Below are positions 24,005 to 32,062 of a DNA stretch of 32,171 nucleotides, in pieces. The translations under genes and the position numbers were made by a program. Under the pieces are notes generated by a model that did not search any database, was not told the DNA's origin, and saw nothing but the letters and a program-made list of their open reading frames with translations. Numbering within the stretch: the stretch's first letter is position 1; each line of letters begins with the position of its first letter. The DNA comes from an uncultured Bacteroidales bacterium. GTDB taxonomy: Bacteria; Bacteroidota; Bacteroidia; Bacteroidales; F082. The stretch is from assembly GCA_905234765.1 (NCBI GenBank), contig CAJOIF010000031.1, positions 1 through 32,171 on the forward strand, written 5' to 3'.

Positions 24005-25951
24005 ATGCGTGGGCTCAATCAAATAGGTCTTTTGCTTCTGGTACTGCTGACTGCCTGTCATCCTTCTGTCAAAAATGAACAATCTGACACTCAAAAGGAT
24101 TCAGCAGACAGACTTTCGATTTGCAGCAAGACTGACACCCTCCTCCAGATAAAGCCGTTCACGTGGGAAGGCAAACTCACATACATACTTCCGCCTTTTT
24201 GGGTACCAGATTCCATCACTGCATTCAGCCAAGGAAAAACATTGTCAGAGCAAGAAATGTCCGACTTGCTCACCGACACAAGCACAAAAGTAATGCATTC
24301 GCATCTTCCTGTTCTCTTCATCAATATGGGTGAAGCAGACCGAATGCGTATTTATCAAGACAAAAGCGAGTCAGTCACCGCATCCATCGAACTGTTTGTC
24401 CCTGATGGCACATGTGAATACGAAGGCGAAATCTCCATCAAAACACGAGGCAACACCTCATTTCTGTACACAGAGGAAAAGAAATCCTTCTCAATTAAGT
24501 TGGACCAATCCGCCAGACTGTTAGGTTTGGAGAAGGGGAAGTCTTTCACTCTCGTAAACAATATAATGGACAATAGCTTCCTATGCAACGCCTTGGCTTT
24601 CCACTTGGCAAAAAAACTAGGGATATTTGCACCGGATTTTTCATTCATAACACTTTACCTCAACGGAAACTATCTTGGAATCTACCAAATGACCAATAAA
24701 ATCGAGGTAGGCAAGCGGAGTGTCGACATCGTTGACCTAGAGAAAAAGAACAAAAAGGCAAATGAACGTCCACTCGATGAATACCCAAGCTTTTCCATAG
24801 GCGAAGAAAGGATGAACGGACATAAAAAAGGTGTGTGCATAAGCAATCCTGATGACATCACTGGAGGTTACCGACTGGATTGCAATGGAGCTAATATCAT
24901 GTACGAGTCTTGTGTCAGTGGATTTGTTTCCCGTGCAGGCGACCCAGTCCGAATCAAATCGCCCAAGCATGCCTCCCAGGAGCAAGTTGAATACATATCA
25001 AACTTTTATGACCAAATAGAGACCTCGGTCATGAACCCGACCGGCTATCATCCCAAGACAGGAAAGCATTATACCGAATACCTTGACATCCAATCTTTTG
25101 CCCGTTACTTTCTCATCCAAGAAATCACTGAGAATATAGACGGAGGATGGTGCAGTTTTATGATGTACAAGGATTTGGGAGATGCCTCAAAGATGGTGGC
25201 GGGACCTGCATGGGATTTTGACCGAGGAATGAGAAAGAGTACTAGCCTGAAGCTCCCGTTCAATACGCTCTTGACATGTGCAAAAACTAGAATCAAGGAT
25301 TACCCTTATTCTGGCGGGCTTTTGTATTGGCTATGGCAACATGAAGACTTCCAAGATATGGCAAAACATATCTTTTTTGAGGAGTTGCACGATTATCTGG
25401 AAGACAGCACCCGATGGAGAAGCTATGCAGACAGCCTTGTGACCTTACTTCAACATGACGCTGAATATGAAAGGATGCGCTTCCCTTCCACTGATGGCAA
25501 AGACTACCTTGAGCGGACTAGCGAAGTGACCGATTTCCTAATCAAGAGAAACGCTTTCCTGAATTGGTTATGGGCCGCGGACAGCAGCGATATCGTAGCA
25601 TTAGAGATCAAAGGCTGCGTCAATCCGAGGCGCGACATGTTTGAAAAAGAGACCGTCCTTTATGGAGACAAGGCTGAGGGAGTAACCCTACCCGAAATCC
25701 CTTGGGAAATAACTTTCAACCGCGACCCGACATTCTTAGGCTTCTATCTTTGTGGCTCCGATTCGTTGGTGAAAGGAGGCACGACTTTCTATGACGACCA
25801 ATGTGTGGAAATCCGCTGGGATTATCCCAACTGGTTCCAAATCCAATACCGACGCGTCCGCAAGAAACTCAAGAAGTTATTTCACATTGAAGAACAGAAA
25901 ACCACCATGGAACCAACAAATTCTGTTACTTTAATTTCACTCCCTCGATAA
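24005..25951 (+). CDS. CotH-family lipoprotein
   Basis: The product is 648 residues, with a lipoprotein signal and lipobox LLTAC (Cys18). CotH-type features are visible: ISIKTRGNTSFLYTEEKKSF, FTLVNNIMDNSFLCNALAFH, FITLYLNGNYLGIYQMTNKI with EVGKRSVDIVDLEK, and the acidic motif GPAWDFDRGMRKS. CotH proteins are atypical protein kinases in Bacillus spore coats; in this phylum related lipoproteins occur at the surface with unproven activity. Upstream in-frame codons to 23981 begin with TTG and overlap the GH20 end, so ATG 24005 is chosen. It follows the GH20 gene by 16 nt, and its end overlaps the convergent gene by 26 nt. Confidence 0.86.
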   Translation: MRGLNQIGLLLLVLLTACHPSVKNEQSDTQKDSADRLSICSKTDTLLQIKPFTWEGKLTYILPPFWVPDSITAFSQGKTLSEQEMSDLLTDTSTKVMHSHLPVLFINMGEADRMRIYQDKSESVTASIELFVPDGTCEYEGEISIKTRGNTSFLYTEEKKSFSIKLDQSARLLGLEKGKSFTLVNNIMDNSFLCNALAFHLAKKLGIFAPDFSFITLYLNGNYLGIYQMTNKIEVGKRSVDIVDLEKKNKKANERPLDEYPSFSIGEERMNGHKKGVCISNPDDITGGYRLDCNGANIMYESCVSGFVSRAGDPVRIKSPKHASQEQVEYISNFYDQIETSVMNPTGYHPKTGKHYTEYLDIQSFARYFLIQEITENIDGGWCSFMMYKDLGDASKMVAGPAWDFDRGMRKSTSLKLPFNTLLTCAKTRIKDYPYSGGLLYWLWQHEDFQDMAKHIFFEELHDYLEDSTRWRSYADSLVTLLQHDAEYERMRFPSTDGKDYLERTSEVTDFLIKRNAFLNWLWAADSSDIVALEIKGCVNPRRDMFEKETVLYGDKAEGVTLPEIPWEITFNRDPTFLGFYLCGSDSLVKGGTTFYDDQCVEIRWDYPNWFQIQYRRVRKKLKKLFHIEEQKTTMEPTNSVTLISLPR

Positions 25952-26924
25952 CCACGGTATCCCCATCAAAATTCTGTCCTTCAAGGCGGAATTCCAGCAC
26001 ACCATGCGCCGGTCGGGGCACAGGAAGAGTCATCTGAAACGTGGCACTGCCCGCTTCGGGGAGTTCCTCTACGACATAGACTTGTTGCGCAATAACGGTT
26101 CGAGAATGCTCGCTGGGCTTGACCGACACGCGCACAACAAGACCTTGAGTCCACCCTGGGCCAATATTCTCAATGTTGCATTCCAACTGGAAATCAACGG
26201 TGGCCACATTCGCGTAATACGAATCATAGCGATATCCGCACTTCCCCAAACGCACTACAGGCCGATTGACCAACGGTATCAGTTTGACATTTTGGTTCTT
26301 GTACTGAGCAGGAATCTGGCCGAGGCCCCATCCTTCGCCCGTCATTTCAAGATAATAATACCTGTCACCATCAAACTCATAATAGGTTCCCGAAGATTCC
26401 TTGTCATATTTGATGGCCAAAGCCAAATGCTCGGGCAACATCACCAACAGCACATCGTAACACATCTCATGGAGAATCGAGGCAGCCAAAATCACCATAT
26501 CCTCACAATCACCTATGCCATCCACCAATGTTTCAATAGGATAGCGGACATATTCCTCCTTGCCCTTTGAGGTCTCATCGCTGACATATTGCAGCGACTG
26601 AACAAAACTCACCACATTGAACACATTGTCGAGGTCGGAGTATCCCCATTCATCGCCGCCTTCACGAAACGATTTCACGATTTCACGAATATAGTCGCGG
26701 TCATACTCCGACAGCACATAATGCATCAAATCGTCATTGTAATGCGTCCGTTCCCGATAAAAACCATAAACCTCTTCAGGAACGCCAACCGAAAACGACC
26801 ATTGCACCTCATTGAATCTCCACGAATACTCCACCTTGTAATAACCGTTTTCAGGCGACACGGACTGTGCCGATACCATGCTGCACAACACCAACAATAC
26901 TATCGTCAAAATCTTTGAACGCAT
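25926..26924 (-). CDS. Secreted transglutaminase-like cysteine peptidase domain protein
   Basis: The product is 332 residues. A signal peptide covers residues 1-20 (MRSKILTIVLLVLCSMVSAQ). The papain-like triad of the transglutaminase-like superfamily is visible: Cys140 in GIGDCEDMVILAASIL, His166 in LPEHLALAIKY and Glu193 in YYYLEMTGEGWGLG. The last roughly 100 residues form a beta-rich domain (about 235-332). Substrate and reaction (cross-linking or proteolysis) are not deducible. A TTG one codon upstream is a less likely start. Its 3' end overlaps the CotH gene by 26 nt. The tricorn-like gene lies upstream on the same strand, separated by a repeat. Confidence 0.88.
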   Translation of the reverse strand: MRSKILTIVLLVLCSMVSAQSVSPENGYYKVEYSWRFNEVQWSFSVGVPEEVYGFYRERTHYNDDLMHYVLSEYDRDYIREIVKSFREGGDEWGYSDLDNVFNVVSFVQSLQYVSDETSKGKEEYVRYPIETLVDGIGDCEDMVILAASILHEMCYDVLLVMLPEHLALAIKYDKESSGTYYEFDGDRYYYLEMTGEGWGLGQIPAQYKNQNVKLIPLVNRPVVRLGKCGYRYDSYYANVATVDFQLECNIENIGPGWTQGLVVRVSVKPSEHSRTVIAQQVYVVEELPEAGSATFQMTLPVPRPAHGVLEFRLEGQNFDGDTVVIEGVKLK

Positions 26925-26959
26925 CAACGGTTGTTTTTCATTGAAACGTACAAATTCTG

Positions 26960-27049
26960 GAAAAATTGCACCTATCGACGCATTTCGCCATCCGGCGATT
27001 TTTGCAGGGGTTTACACCGCCTGCCTATAATCTATCGTCCCTACGGGAC
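26960..27049. repeat. REP-like intergenic repeat after the tricorn gene
   Basis: Ninety bases between two minus-strand genes hold GTCCCTACGGGAC at 27037-27049 (5-bp stem, 3-nt loop), ending directly at the tricorn stop codon, preceded by GGGGTTTACACCGCC and TATAATCTATC. From memory, the combination of a TCCCTACGGGA hairpin with a CCGCCTATAA-like block recurs as a dispersed intergenic repeat in Bacteroidales. It could mark the 3' end of the tricorn transcript. Within this window there is one copy only, so the assignment rests on recall. Confidence 0.5.
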
Positions 27050-30000
27050 TCACTTTCCCCAATAATGAAAACTCTTGACCTCCTTCAGCAGTTCTTGCAC
27101 GGCAGCTTCCAGCTGTTCATCAACGCCTGCTGCCATCTTTTCGGGCGTGTTGCGCATCTTGACATCAGGCTCCAACTGTGTGTTTTCCAACCAGTTGCCT
27201 TGCTCCGTGCGGTAGCCGATCACGGGCAGACCGAAATACAACGACGGGTCTTGCAAGGTCTCCCAAGTCACGCTTGACATAGTGCCAGGCACGGGCATAC
27301 CCACGAGGCTACCCATGTGCTTGTACTTGTAAACCCACGGTGTGCCATGCGCGTTGCTGTAGTTGGCCTCACCGATAATCATCACCGAAGGCTTGTTGTA
27401 GCGCCGCGAAGGCATCACGCAAGCCACGCTGTCGTTAATGACTTGTTCGAGGTATTTCTCGCCGCTGAAAAGGATTTCGATGTCCTCGTGCAGGCGACCG
27501 CCGCCGTTGAAGCGCGTGTCAATGACGATACCGTCGCAAAGGTTGTACTTGCCAAGGATTTGCGAATACACATCGCGGTAGCTGGCATCGCCCATGCTGC
27601 GGATGTGGACGTAGCCCAAACGGCCTTTGGAAAGCTTTTCAACGGTCTCCTCGTTATGTTTCACCCAACGGTTGTAAAGCAGCTCGTTCATCGCGCCATG
27701 GCTGATGGGCTTTATAGTCTCTTCCCAAGTTTTGCCACCGTCCTTGAGGGTCACCAAAACGGTTTTGCCTGCCTTGTTGTTGAGCAACGGATAATAATCC
27801 ATTCCTTTCGTAATTTCCACACCATCAATCTTTTGTATGATGCAGCCTGCTTTCACCTTGGAACTGTTCTTATTGAAAGGGCCGCCTTCCACCACCTCGG
27901 CAATCTTCAGGCCATCGCCTTTGTAGTCGAGGTCAAGGAGAACGCCAAACTCCGCCGTGGCATCGCCTTTGCTTGAGGGACGATAGCCCGAGCCTGTGTG
28001 CGACACATTCAACTCACCCAAAATCTCACTCAGCATAATGGAGAAATCGTAGTTGTTATTGATATGCGCGAGGAAAGGCTGATAGGACTCCTTCATCAGG
28101 GCCAAGTCCACGCCGTGGTGGTCTTTCAAGAAGAGCCGTTTCTCAATTTGCAGGAAGACGTGGTCGAACATATACTGACGCTCGGCGGCAAGGTCAAGTT
28201 CCATAGTGGCGTCGTATTTAATCGGCGTCGATTTGCCACTCTTGTCCACCTTTTGCAGGTTACCGCCCGAAAGCAGGAAAATATTGTCTCCGTTCACGGC
28301 CAAACGCGCTCCGCCTTGCCCCATTTTCTTCAAAACCTTCATCGACTTTTCGCGCACGTCGAGTTCCCAAAGGTCGTAACCTTTCTCGAACGAGGTCATG
28401 AAATAGAACTTCTCTCCGTCCTTCGACAGCGCCATGCCGCTCAGGTTCGACGACATGGGCGTCAAGCGGATGATACGGTCTTGCAGATGCTCCAAATCCA
28501 CTTCAATCGCCTTGGTTTCAGCGGGTTTGTCATCCTTCTTTTCGTCTTTTTTATCTTTTTTCTTTTCGTCTTTCTCCTCCTTTTCACCCTTCTTGGCATC
28601 ATCTTTCTTGTTGCCTTTTTCAGTCTCCTTCAGCAAAGCATATTCCTCCTTGTTCAAACGGAACCTGTCGTAAGCATCCTGATTCAGGAAAGCAATGAAA
28701 GCATCCCTTTGGCTGCCCCATGAGGCATGGGAGCGCATACCATATCTATCTGAATTGTAAATAATTGCGTTACCATCCAATACCCATTGTGGGTCATCGT
28801 CGAAGTAGGCGCTTTCGGTGATGTTGTAAATCTTCTTATCGCCGCTCGCTGACACAATAGCAACATCGGAATAAGGATCACGCATGTGGGTAATCAAGGT
28901 CAAGGCAAACCATTTGCCATCGGGCGACCATTCGTAACCCATGCTGCCGTAATGCTGGGTGCCATCGGTAATCTGGCGCACTTCTTTTGTGGCTATATTA
29001 TAGACTTTCAGAATGTTACGATTCTCAATAAAAGCAATTTCCTTGCCGTCGGGCGAAAAGTCTGGATTGCTGCGCTCGATGCCATCGTCGGGGAACAACG
29101 GCTGCTCGTCAATCAAGGTGGCGTATGCGAAATTGAAATCCTCGTCACGCACGATGGTGGCTTGGTAGAGGTTCCAGTAACCGTCGCGCTCCGAAGCATA
29201 GACCAGGGTGCGACCGTCCTTCGAGAACGAAGGGCTGCGCTCGGCCTGTGGCGTGTGCGTGATTTGCTTGGTGGTGGCATATTCGTCCACACCCGTGACA
29301 AAGACCTCGCCACGCGAAACGAAGGCAATCAGCTTGCCGTCGCTGCTCAACGAGAAGTTACCTGCACCTTTGAAGTCCTGCTTCACCAGTTGTTCGGGTT
29401 CCAGGTCATTCACAATCTCAATGTTCACCTTTTTCGGCTCACTACCAATGCGTTGCGTGTAAATTTCACCCATGTAGCCATAGCACAGCAAGCCGTCATT
29501 GGCCACACTGAGGAAACGTACAGGATGGGTCTGGAAATGGGTCACTGCTTCCACTTGTTCCAAGTTGTTGGCAGGAGCCTTATAGACGTTGAAACTGCCA
29601 TTGTTGCGCTCGCTCAAAAACACAACCTCATTATAGCCAGGCAGATAGCGTGGGTCACGATCCTCGCCCACGTTAGTCGTAAGAATCGTGTGCGTCTTTT
29701 TCTTGGCGTTGTAATACACAACATCGCGGGCCACGGAAGAGGTGTGGTGCTTGCGCCAGACGTTCTCGCTGCCTTTGCGGTCATAGTAGAGGAACGACTT
29801 GCCATCCTTGTCGAACGACATGCTGCTCACAGGCACGGCCACCACCTGCTCGGGACGACCGCCTTCGGTACTCACCTTATACAATTCAGTAATCCAGCCT
29901 GCTGCAAACTGCACATTCCCAGCGGCTTTCTGAATCTGGGCTGAGAAGTAAATCTCTTTTCCATCAGGGGAGAAAGCCAAAGGCAGTTCGGAAGCAGAGT

Positions 30001-30307
30001 TGGTCGTAATGCGTTGTGGCACACCGCCTTCAGCAGAGACCAGATACACATCGAAATTGCCGTTGCGGTCGGTGGCGAAGGCAATTTGCTTGCCGTCGGG
30101 CGACCACACGGGCGCGGTTTCGTAAGAAGCATTGGTGGTCAGCTGCAGGGCTTTCCCACCCTGGGCATCAACCACATACACATCACCTTTGTAGCAAAAG
30201 GCAATCTTGTCGCCCTTGGGCGAAATCACGTTTTCACGCAGCCACAGCGGTTGGGCAGTAAGGTTGACAGCGGCCATCAGTATGGCGCAGAGGAAGAGTT
30301 TTTTCAT
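27050..30307 (-). CDS. Tricorn-like S41 protease with beta-propeller and PDZ domains
   Basis: A large secreted serine protease of the tricorn type. The product is 1085 residues. A signal peptide ends near LTAQ (about 19). WD40/TolB-like propeller repeats run over about 25-540 (WSPDGKQIAFATDRNGNFDV, FSPDGKEIAFIENRNILKVY). A second propeller region with a Lys/Glu/Asp-rich insert at about 556-596 follows. The PDZ-containing catalytic end covers about 690-1085. Triad candidates are His770 (GELNVSHTGSGY), Ser984 (GEANYSNAHGTPW) and Glu1041 (GNWLENTQLEPDV), with RFNGGGRLHEDI as oxyanion region. Archaeal tricorn degrades oligopeptides; here an envelope peptidase role is inferred from the signal peptide. 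Confidence 0.92.
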   Translation of the reverse strand: MKKLFLCAILMAAVNLTAQPLWLRENVISPKGDKIAFCYKGDVYVVDAQGGKALQLTTNASYETAPVWSPDGKQIAFATDRNGNFDVYLVSAEGGVPQRITTNSASELPLAFSPDGKEIYFSAQIQKAAGNVQFAAGWITELYKVSTEGGRPEQVVAVPVSSMSFDKDGKSFLYYDRKGSENVWRKHHTSSVARDVVYYNAKKKTHTILTTNVGEDRDPRYLPGYNEVVFLSERNNGSFNVYKAPANNLEQVEAVTHFQTHPVRFLSVANDGLLCYGYMGEIYTQRIGSEPKKVNIEIVNDLEPEQLVKQDFKGAGNFSLSSDGKLIAFVSRGEVFVTGVDEYATTKQITHTPQAERSPSFSKDGRTLVYASERDGYWNLYQATIVRDEDFNFAYATLIDEQPLFPDDGIERSNPDFSPDGKEIAFIENRNILKVYNIATKEVRQITDGTQHYGSMGYEWSPDGKWFALTLITHMRDPYSDVAIVSASGDKKIYNITESAYFDDDPQWVLDGNAIIYNSDRYGMRSHASWGSQRDAFIAFLNQDAYDRFRLNKEEYALLKETEKGNKKDDAKKGEKEEKDEKKKDKKDEKKDDKPAETKAIEVDLEHLQDRIIRLTPMSSNLSGMALSKDGEKFYFMTSFEKGYDLWELDVREKSMKVLKKMGQGGARLAVNGDNIFLLSGGNLQKVDKSGKSTPIKYDATMELDLAAERQYMFDHVFLQIEKRLFLKDHHGVDLALMKESYQPFLAHINNNYDFSIMLSEILGELNVSHTGSGYRPSSKGDATAEFGVLLDLDYKGDGLKIAEVVEGGPFNKNSSKVKAGCIIQKIDGVEITKGMDYYPLLNNKAGKTVLVTLKDGGKTWEETIKPISHGAMNELLYNRWVKHNEETVEKLSKGRLGYVHIRSMGDASYRDVYSQILGKYNLCDGIVIDTRFNGGGRLHEDIEILFSGEKYLEQVINDSVACVMPSRRYNKPSVMIIGEANYSNAHGTPWVYKYKHMGSLVGMPVPGTMSSVTWETLQDPSLYFGLPVIGYRTEQGNWLENTQLEPDVKMRNTPEKMAAGVDEQLEAAVQELLKEVKSFHYWGK

Positions 30308-30340
30308 TGTATTTATGATTATTTAGTTTTTCATTTTTTT

Positions 30341-30395
30341 GCATACTTTTGGGCCATAAGTCGATTTTTAATTGAGTTATGGCCCGAAAGTCTGC
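30341..30395 (+). repeat. 55-bp hairpin repeat, left copy
   Basis: It begins GCATACTTTTGGGCCATAAG and ends GGCCCGAAAGTCTGC. Its two ends are a near-perfect 19-bp inverted repeat with two mismatches. It matches the copy at 31896-31950 in the same orientation at 47 of 55 positions. On the plus strand it is followed by GTTTTTTT, so it has intrinsic-terminator shape in that direction, although no plus-strand gene precedes it. It lies 7 nt beyond the ATPase stop codon and 33 nt upstream of the tricorn ATG. Confidence 0.85.
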
Positions 30396-30402
30396 GTTTT
30401 TT

Positions 30403-31845
30403 TCAAGTGAAAAAGTCGTTTAGTGTTACTACATTTTGAAATATATGACTGTATTTGTTTTGGTTCAAGCCGTATGTTGTGACAAGAACTGGATGGATGG
30501 CGCAGCGAATCTTTCGACCTTCTCGGAAAGCCCTAACTCGTCGTGTAATATCCTCATAATCTTTTGCTTTCATAGTATAGACATCCTCGTAAAACTTCAT
30601 CTCGCACACATTGATTACCTTGTCGGCACGCTGGATAATCAAGTCTATTTGCGCTTTTTCTTCCGCTTTCTCGGGAGTGGTCCATGAATACACTTGGGTG
30701 ATAATGCCAGCAATACCAAGGCTTTTCTCAATTTGTTGATGATGGTTCAAACACAGTTGCTCAAAAGCAAGTCCCACCCAAGCATCATGCCGATGTGTTC
30801 CGATTTGATACTGCCAGAACGGTTTGTCGGAATGCCCGTATTTCTTGATAAACCTAAAATAGAACAATGTGAAAGGATCAATAAGTTGATAAAGTCCCAT
30901 ACGTGTACTGCTGCCAAAACCTTTGTAATAACGGATGAAATCGCAGTCGATGAGGTCTTTGAGCACTTTGGAAAAATGCCCATTGACCTCCAACTTGGTT
31001 GCTTCGAGGATTTCTTCTCTGGTCAAGCCTTTGTTTTTCGCGCTCAAGGCTTCCACCACCTTGATGTAGTTTTCCGATTTCTCAAACAACGAGCTGTATA
31101 AGGCATCAAACTCGTCGTCAAGGCGGCCCCGTTCGGCAAAGAACATCTCATCCACATTTTGCGAAAGGCTTGCACCCCGCCGAAGGTTTTTCAAATAATA
31201 AGGAATGCCACCCATAATCATGTAGCACTCAAGGATTTCCTTGTTTCCCATTTCGACACCTTGCTTGTGGATGTATTCCCTGCATTCCGCCAAGGTAAAC
31301 GGACGGATGAACAGTTTCTGCGTGACTCGGTTATGCAATCCACCCTTGTTTTTCAAGATTTTACGGGTAATCCACGAAGTGGCCGATCCACAAACAATGA
31401 GCACAAGGTCTTTTTGCGTGACTGCCCAATCATTCCAAAAATGTTCAAGGGCTGAAACGAGATTGCTCCCCCGCGAATCAATCCAAGGCAATTCATCGAT
31501 GAAGACCACACGTTTGGTTTTTGTGGATTTCGATTCAAGAAGATTCCGAAGTTTCTCGAAAGCCTCGTACCAAGTGCGCGGTTTGGTATATTTCTTTCCA
31601 CCGCCATATCGGTTGAGCGACACAGTGAAATTGGCCAATTGCTCGCGCTTGCTTTGCTTGGCAAGACCCGTCAATTTGAAAGCATAGTCGTCGTTGAAGA
31701 AACTATTGATAAGGAAAGTCTTTCCAACCCTTCTGCGACCATACACCACTACAAACTCGGCTTCCCTTGAACACATCATGTTCTCCAATTGCTTAAGCTC
31801 ATTTTTCCGCCCTACCAACAAATCAGAAACAAATTGCTTTTGCAT
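30403..31845 (-). CDS. AAA-type ATPase with C-terminal DUF234 (PD-(D/E)xK-like)
   Basis: The product is 480 residues. The N-terminal ATPase shows Walker A GRRRVGKT (36-43), Walker B RVVFIDELPW (about 112-121) and a sensor-like VLIVCGSATSW. A winged-helix-like middle (LTREEILEATKLEVNGHFSK) follows. The end is a DUF234-type domain in which IDLIIQRADKVINVCEMKF has the D...ExK pattern of PD-(D/E)xK nucleases (Asp401, Glu415, Lys417). This family is common and often multicopy in Bacteroidota and archaea, with no settled function; defence, mobile-element or toxin-like roles are possible. No partner gene is present. Two 55-bp repeats bracket it. Confidence 0.88.
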   Translation of the reverse strand: MQKQFVSDLLVGRKNELKQLENMMCSREAEFVVVYGRRRVGKTFLINSFFNDDYAFKLTGLAKQSKREQLANFTVSLNRYGGGKKYTKPRTWYEAFEKLRNLLESKSTKTKRVVFIDELPWIDSRGSNLVSALEHFWNDWAVTQKDLVLIVCGSATSWITRKILKNKGGLHNRVTQKLFIRPFTLAECREYIHKQGVEMGNKEILECYMIMGGIPYYLKNLRRGASLSQNVDEMFFAERGRLDDEFDALYSSLFEKSENYIKVVEALSAKNKGLTREEILEATKLEVNGHFSKVLKDLIDCDFIRYYKGFGSSTRMGLYQLIDPFTLFYFRFIKKYGHSDKPFWQYQIGTHRHDAWVGLAFEQLCLNHHQQIEKSLGIAGIITQVYSWTTPEKAEEKAQIDLIIQRADKVINVCEMKFYEDVYTMKAKDYEDITRRVRAFREGRKIRCAIHPVLVTTYGLNQNKYSHIFQNVVTLNDFFT

Positions 31846-31867
31846 AAGTTATGATGATTTTCCACTG

Positions 31868-31900
31868 CAAAAGTAAGAATATTTTTGGGGGGAATGCAAA
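31868..31900 (-). promoter_or_regulatory. Promoter of the ATPase gene
   Basis: The minus strand carries TTTG at 31897-31900, a 21-nt spacer and TACTTTTG at 31868-31875. Both elements and the spacing match the Bacteroidota consensus (TTTG, 19-21 nt, TAnnTTTG). This is the best promoter match in the window. The predicted leader is about 15 nt. The -33 element lies within the outer end of the right-hand 55-bp repeat. Confidence 0.8.
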
Positions 31901-31950
31901 CTTTTGGGCCACAAGTCGATTTTTTATCGATTTAAAGCCCAAAAGTCTGC
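31896..31950 (+). repeat. 55-bp hairpin repeat, right copy
   Basis: The second copy of the repeat begins GCAAACTTTTGGGCCACAAG and ends AGCCCAAAAGTCTGC. It is the same length and orientation as the copy at 30341-30395, with eight differences, three of them in the loop-side half. Its own ends still pair as an imperfect inverted repeat. It lies 50 nt upstream of the ATPase ATG and overlaps that gene's -33 element. Confidence 0.85.
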
Positions 31951-31983
31951 AAAAACAAGGCGACCACGACACCCATGGCTGCC

Positions 31984-32030
31984 GCCCCAAAAAACCACAA
32001 AGCGGAGCCGCGCCCAAGCGCAGCCCCGCT
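31984..32030 (-). terminator. Rho-independent terminator of the right-edge gene
   Basis: On the minus strand a 13-bp GC-rich stem (32018-32030 with 32001-32013, two G-T pairs) closes a four-base TTGG loop and is followed by TTTGTGGTTTTTT. It begins 33 nt after the stop codon of the FISUMP-type gene at the edge. A smaller hairpin (32037-32054, ATTCCCG...CGGGGAAT) lies between. Confidence 0.75.
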
Positions 32031-32062
32031 AATTCTATTCCCGAAACGGGGAATGACGAGGA

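Noticed and set aside
28886..29944. 352-codon open frame on the plus strand inside the tricorn-like gene
   Set aside because: It lies entirely antisense to well-supported propeller repeats, and its product has no domain or signal.
30341..31950. CRISPR array or toxin-antitoxin reading of the repeat-flanked locus
   Set aside because: There are only two repeat copies 1.5 kb apart, no spacers or cas genes, and no small partner gene next to the ATPase.
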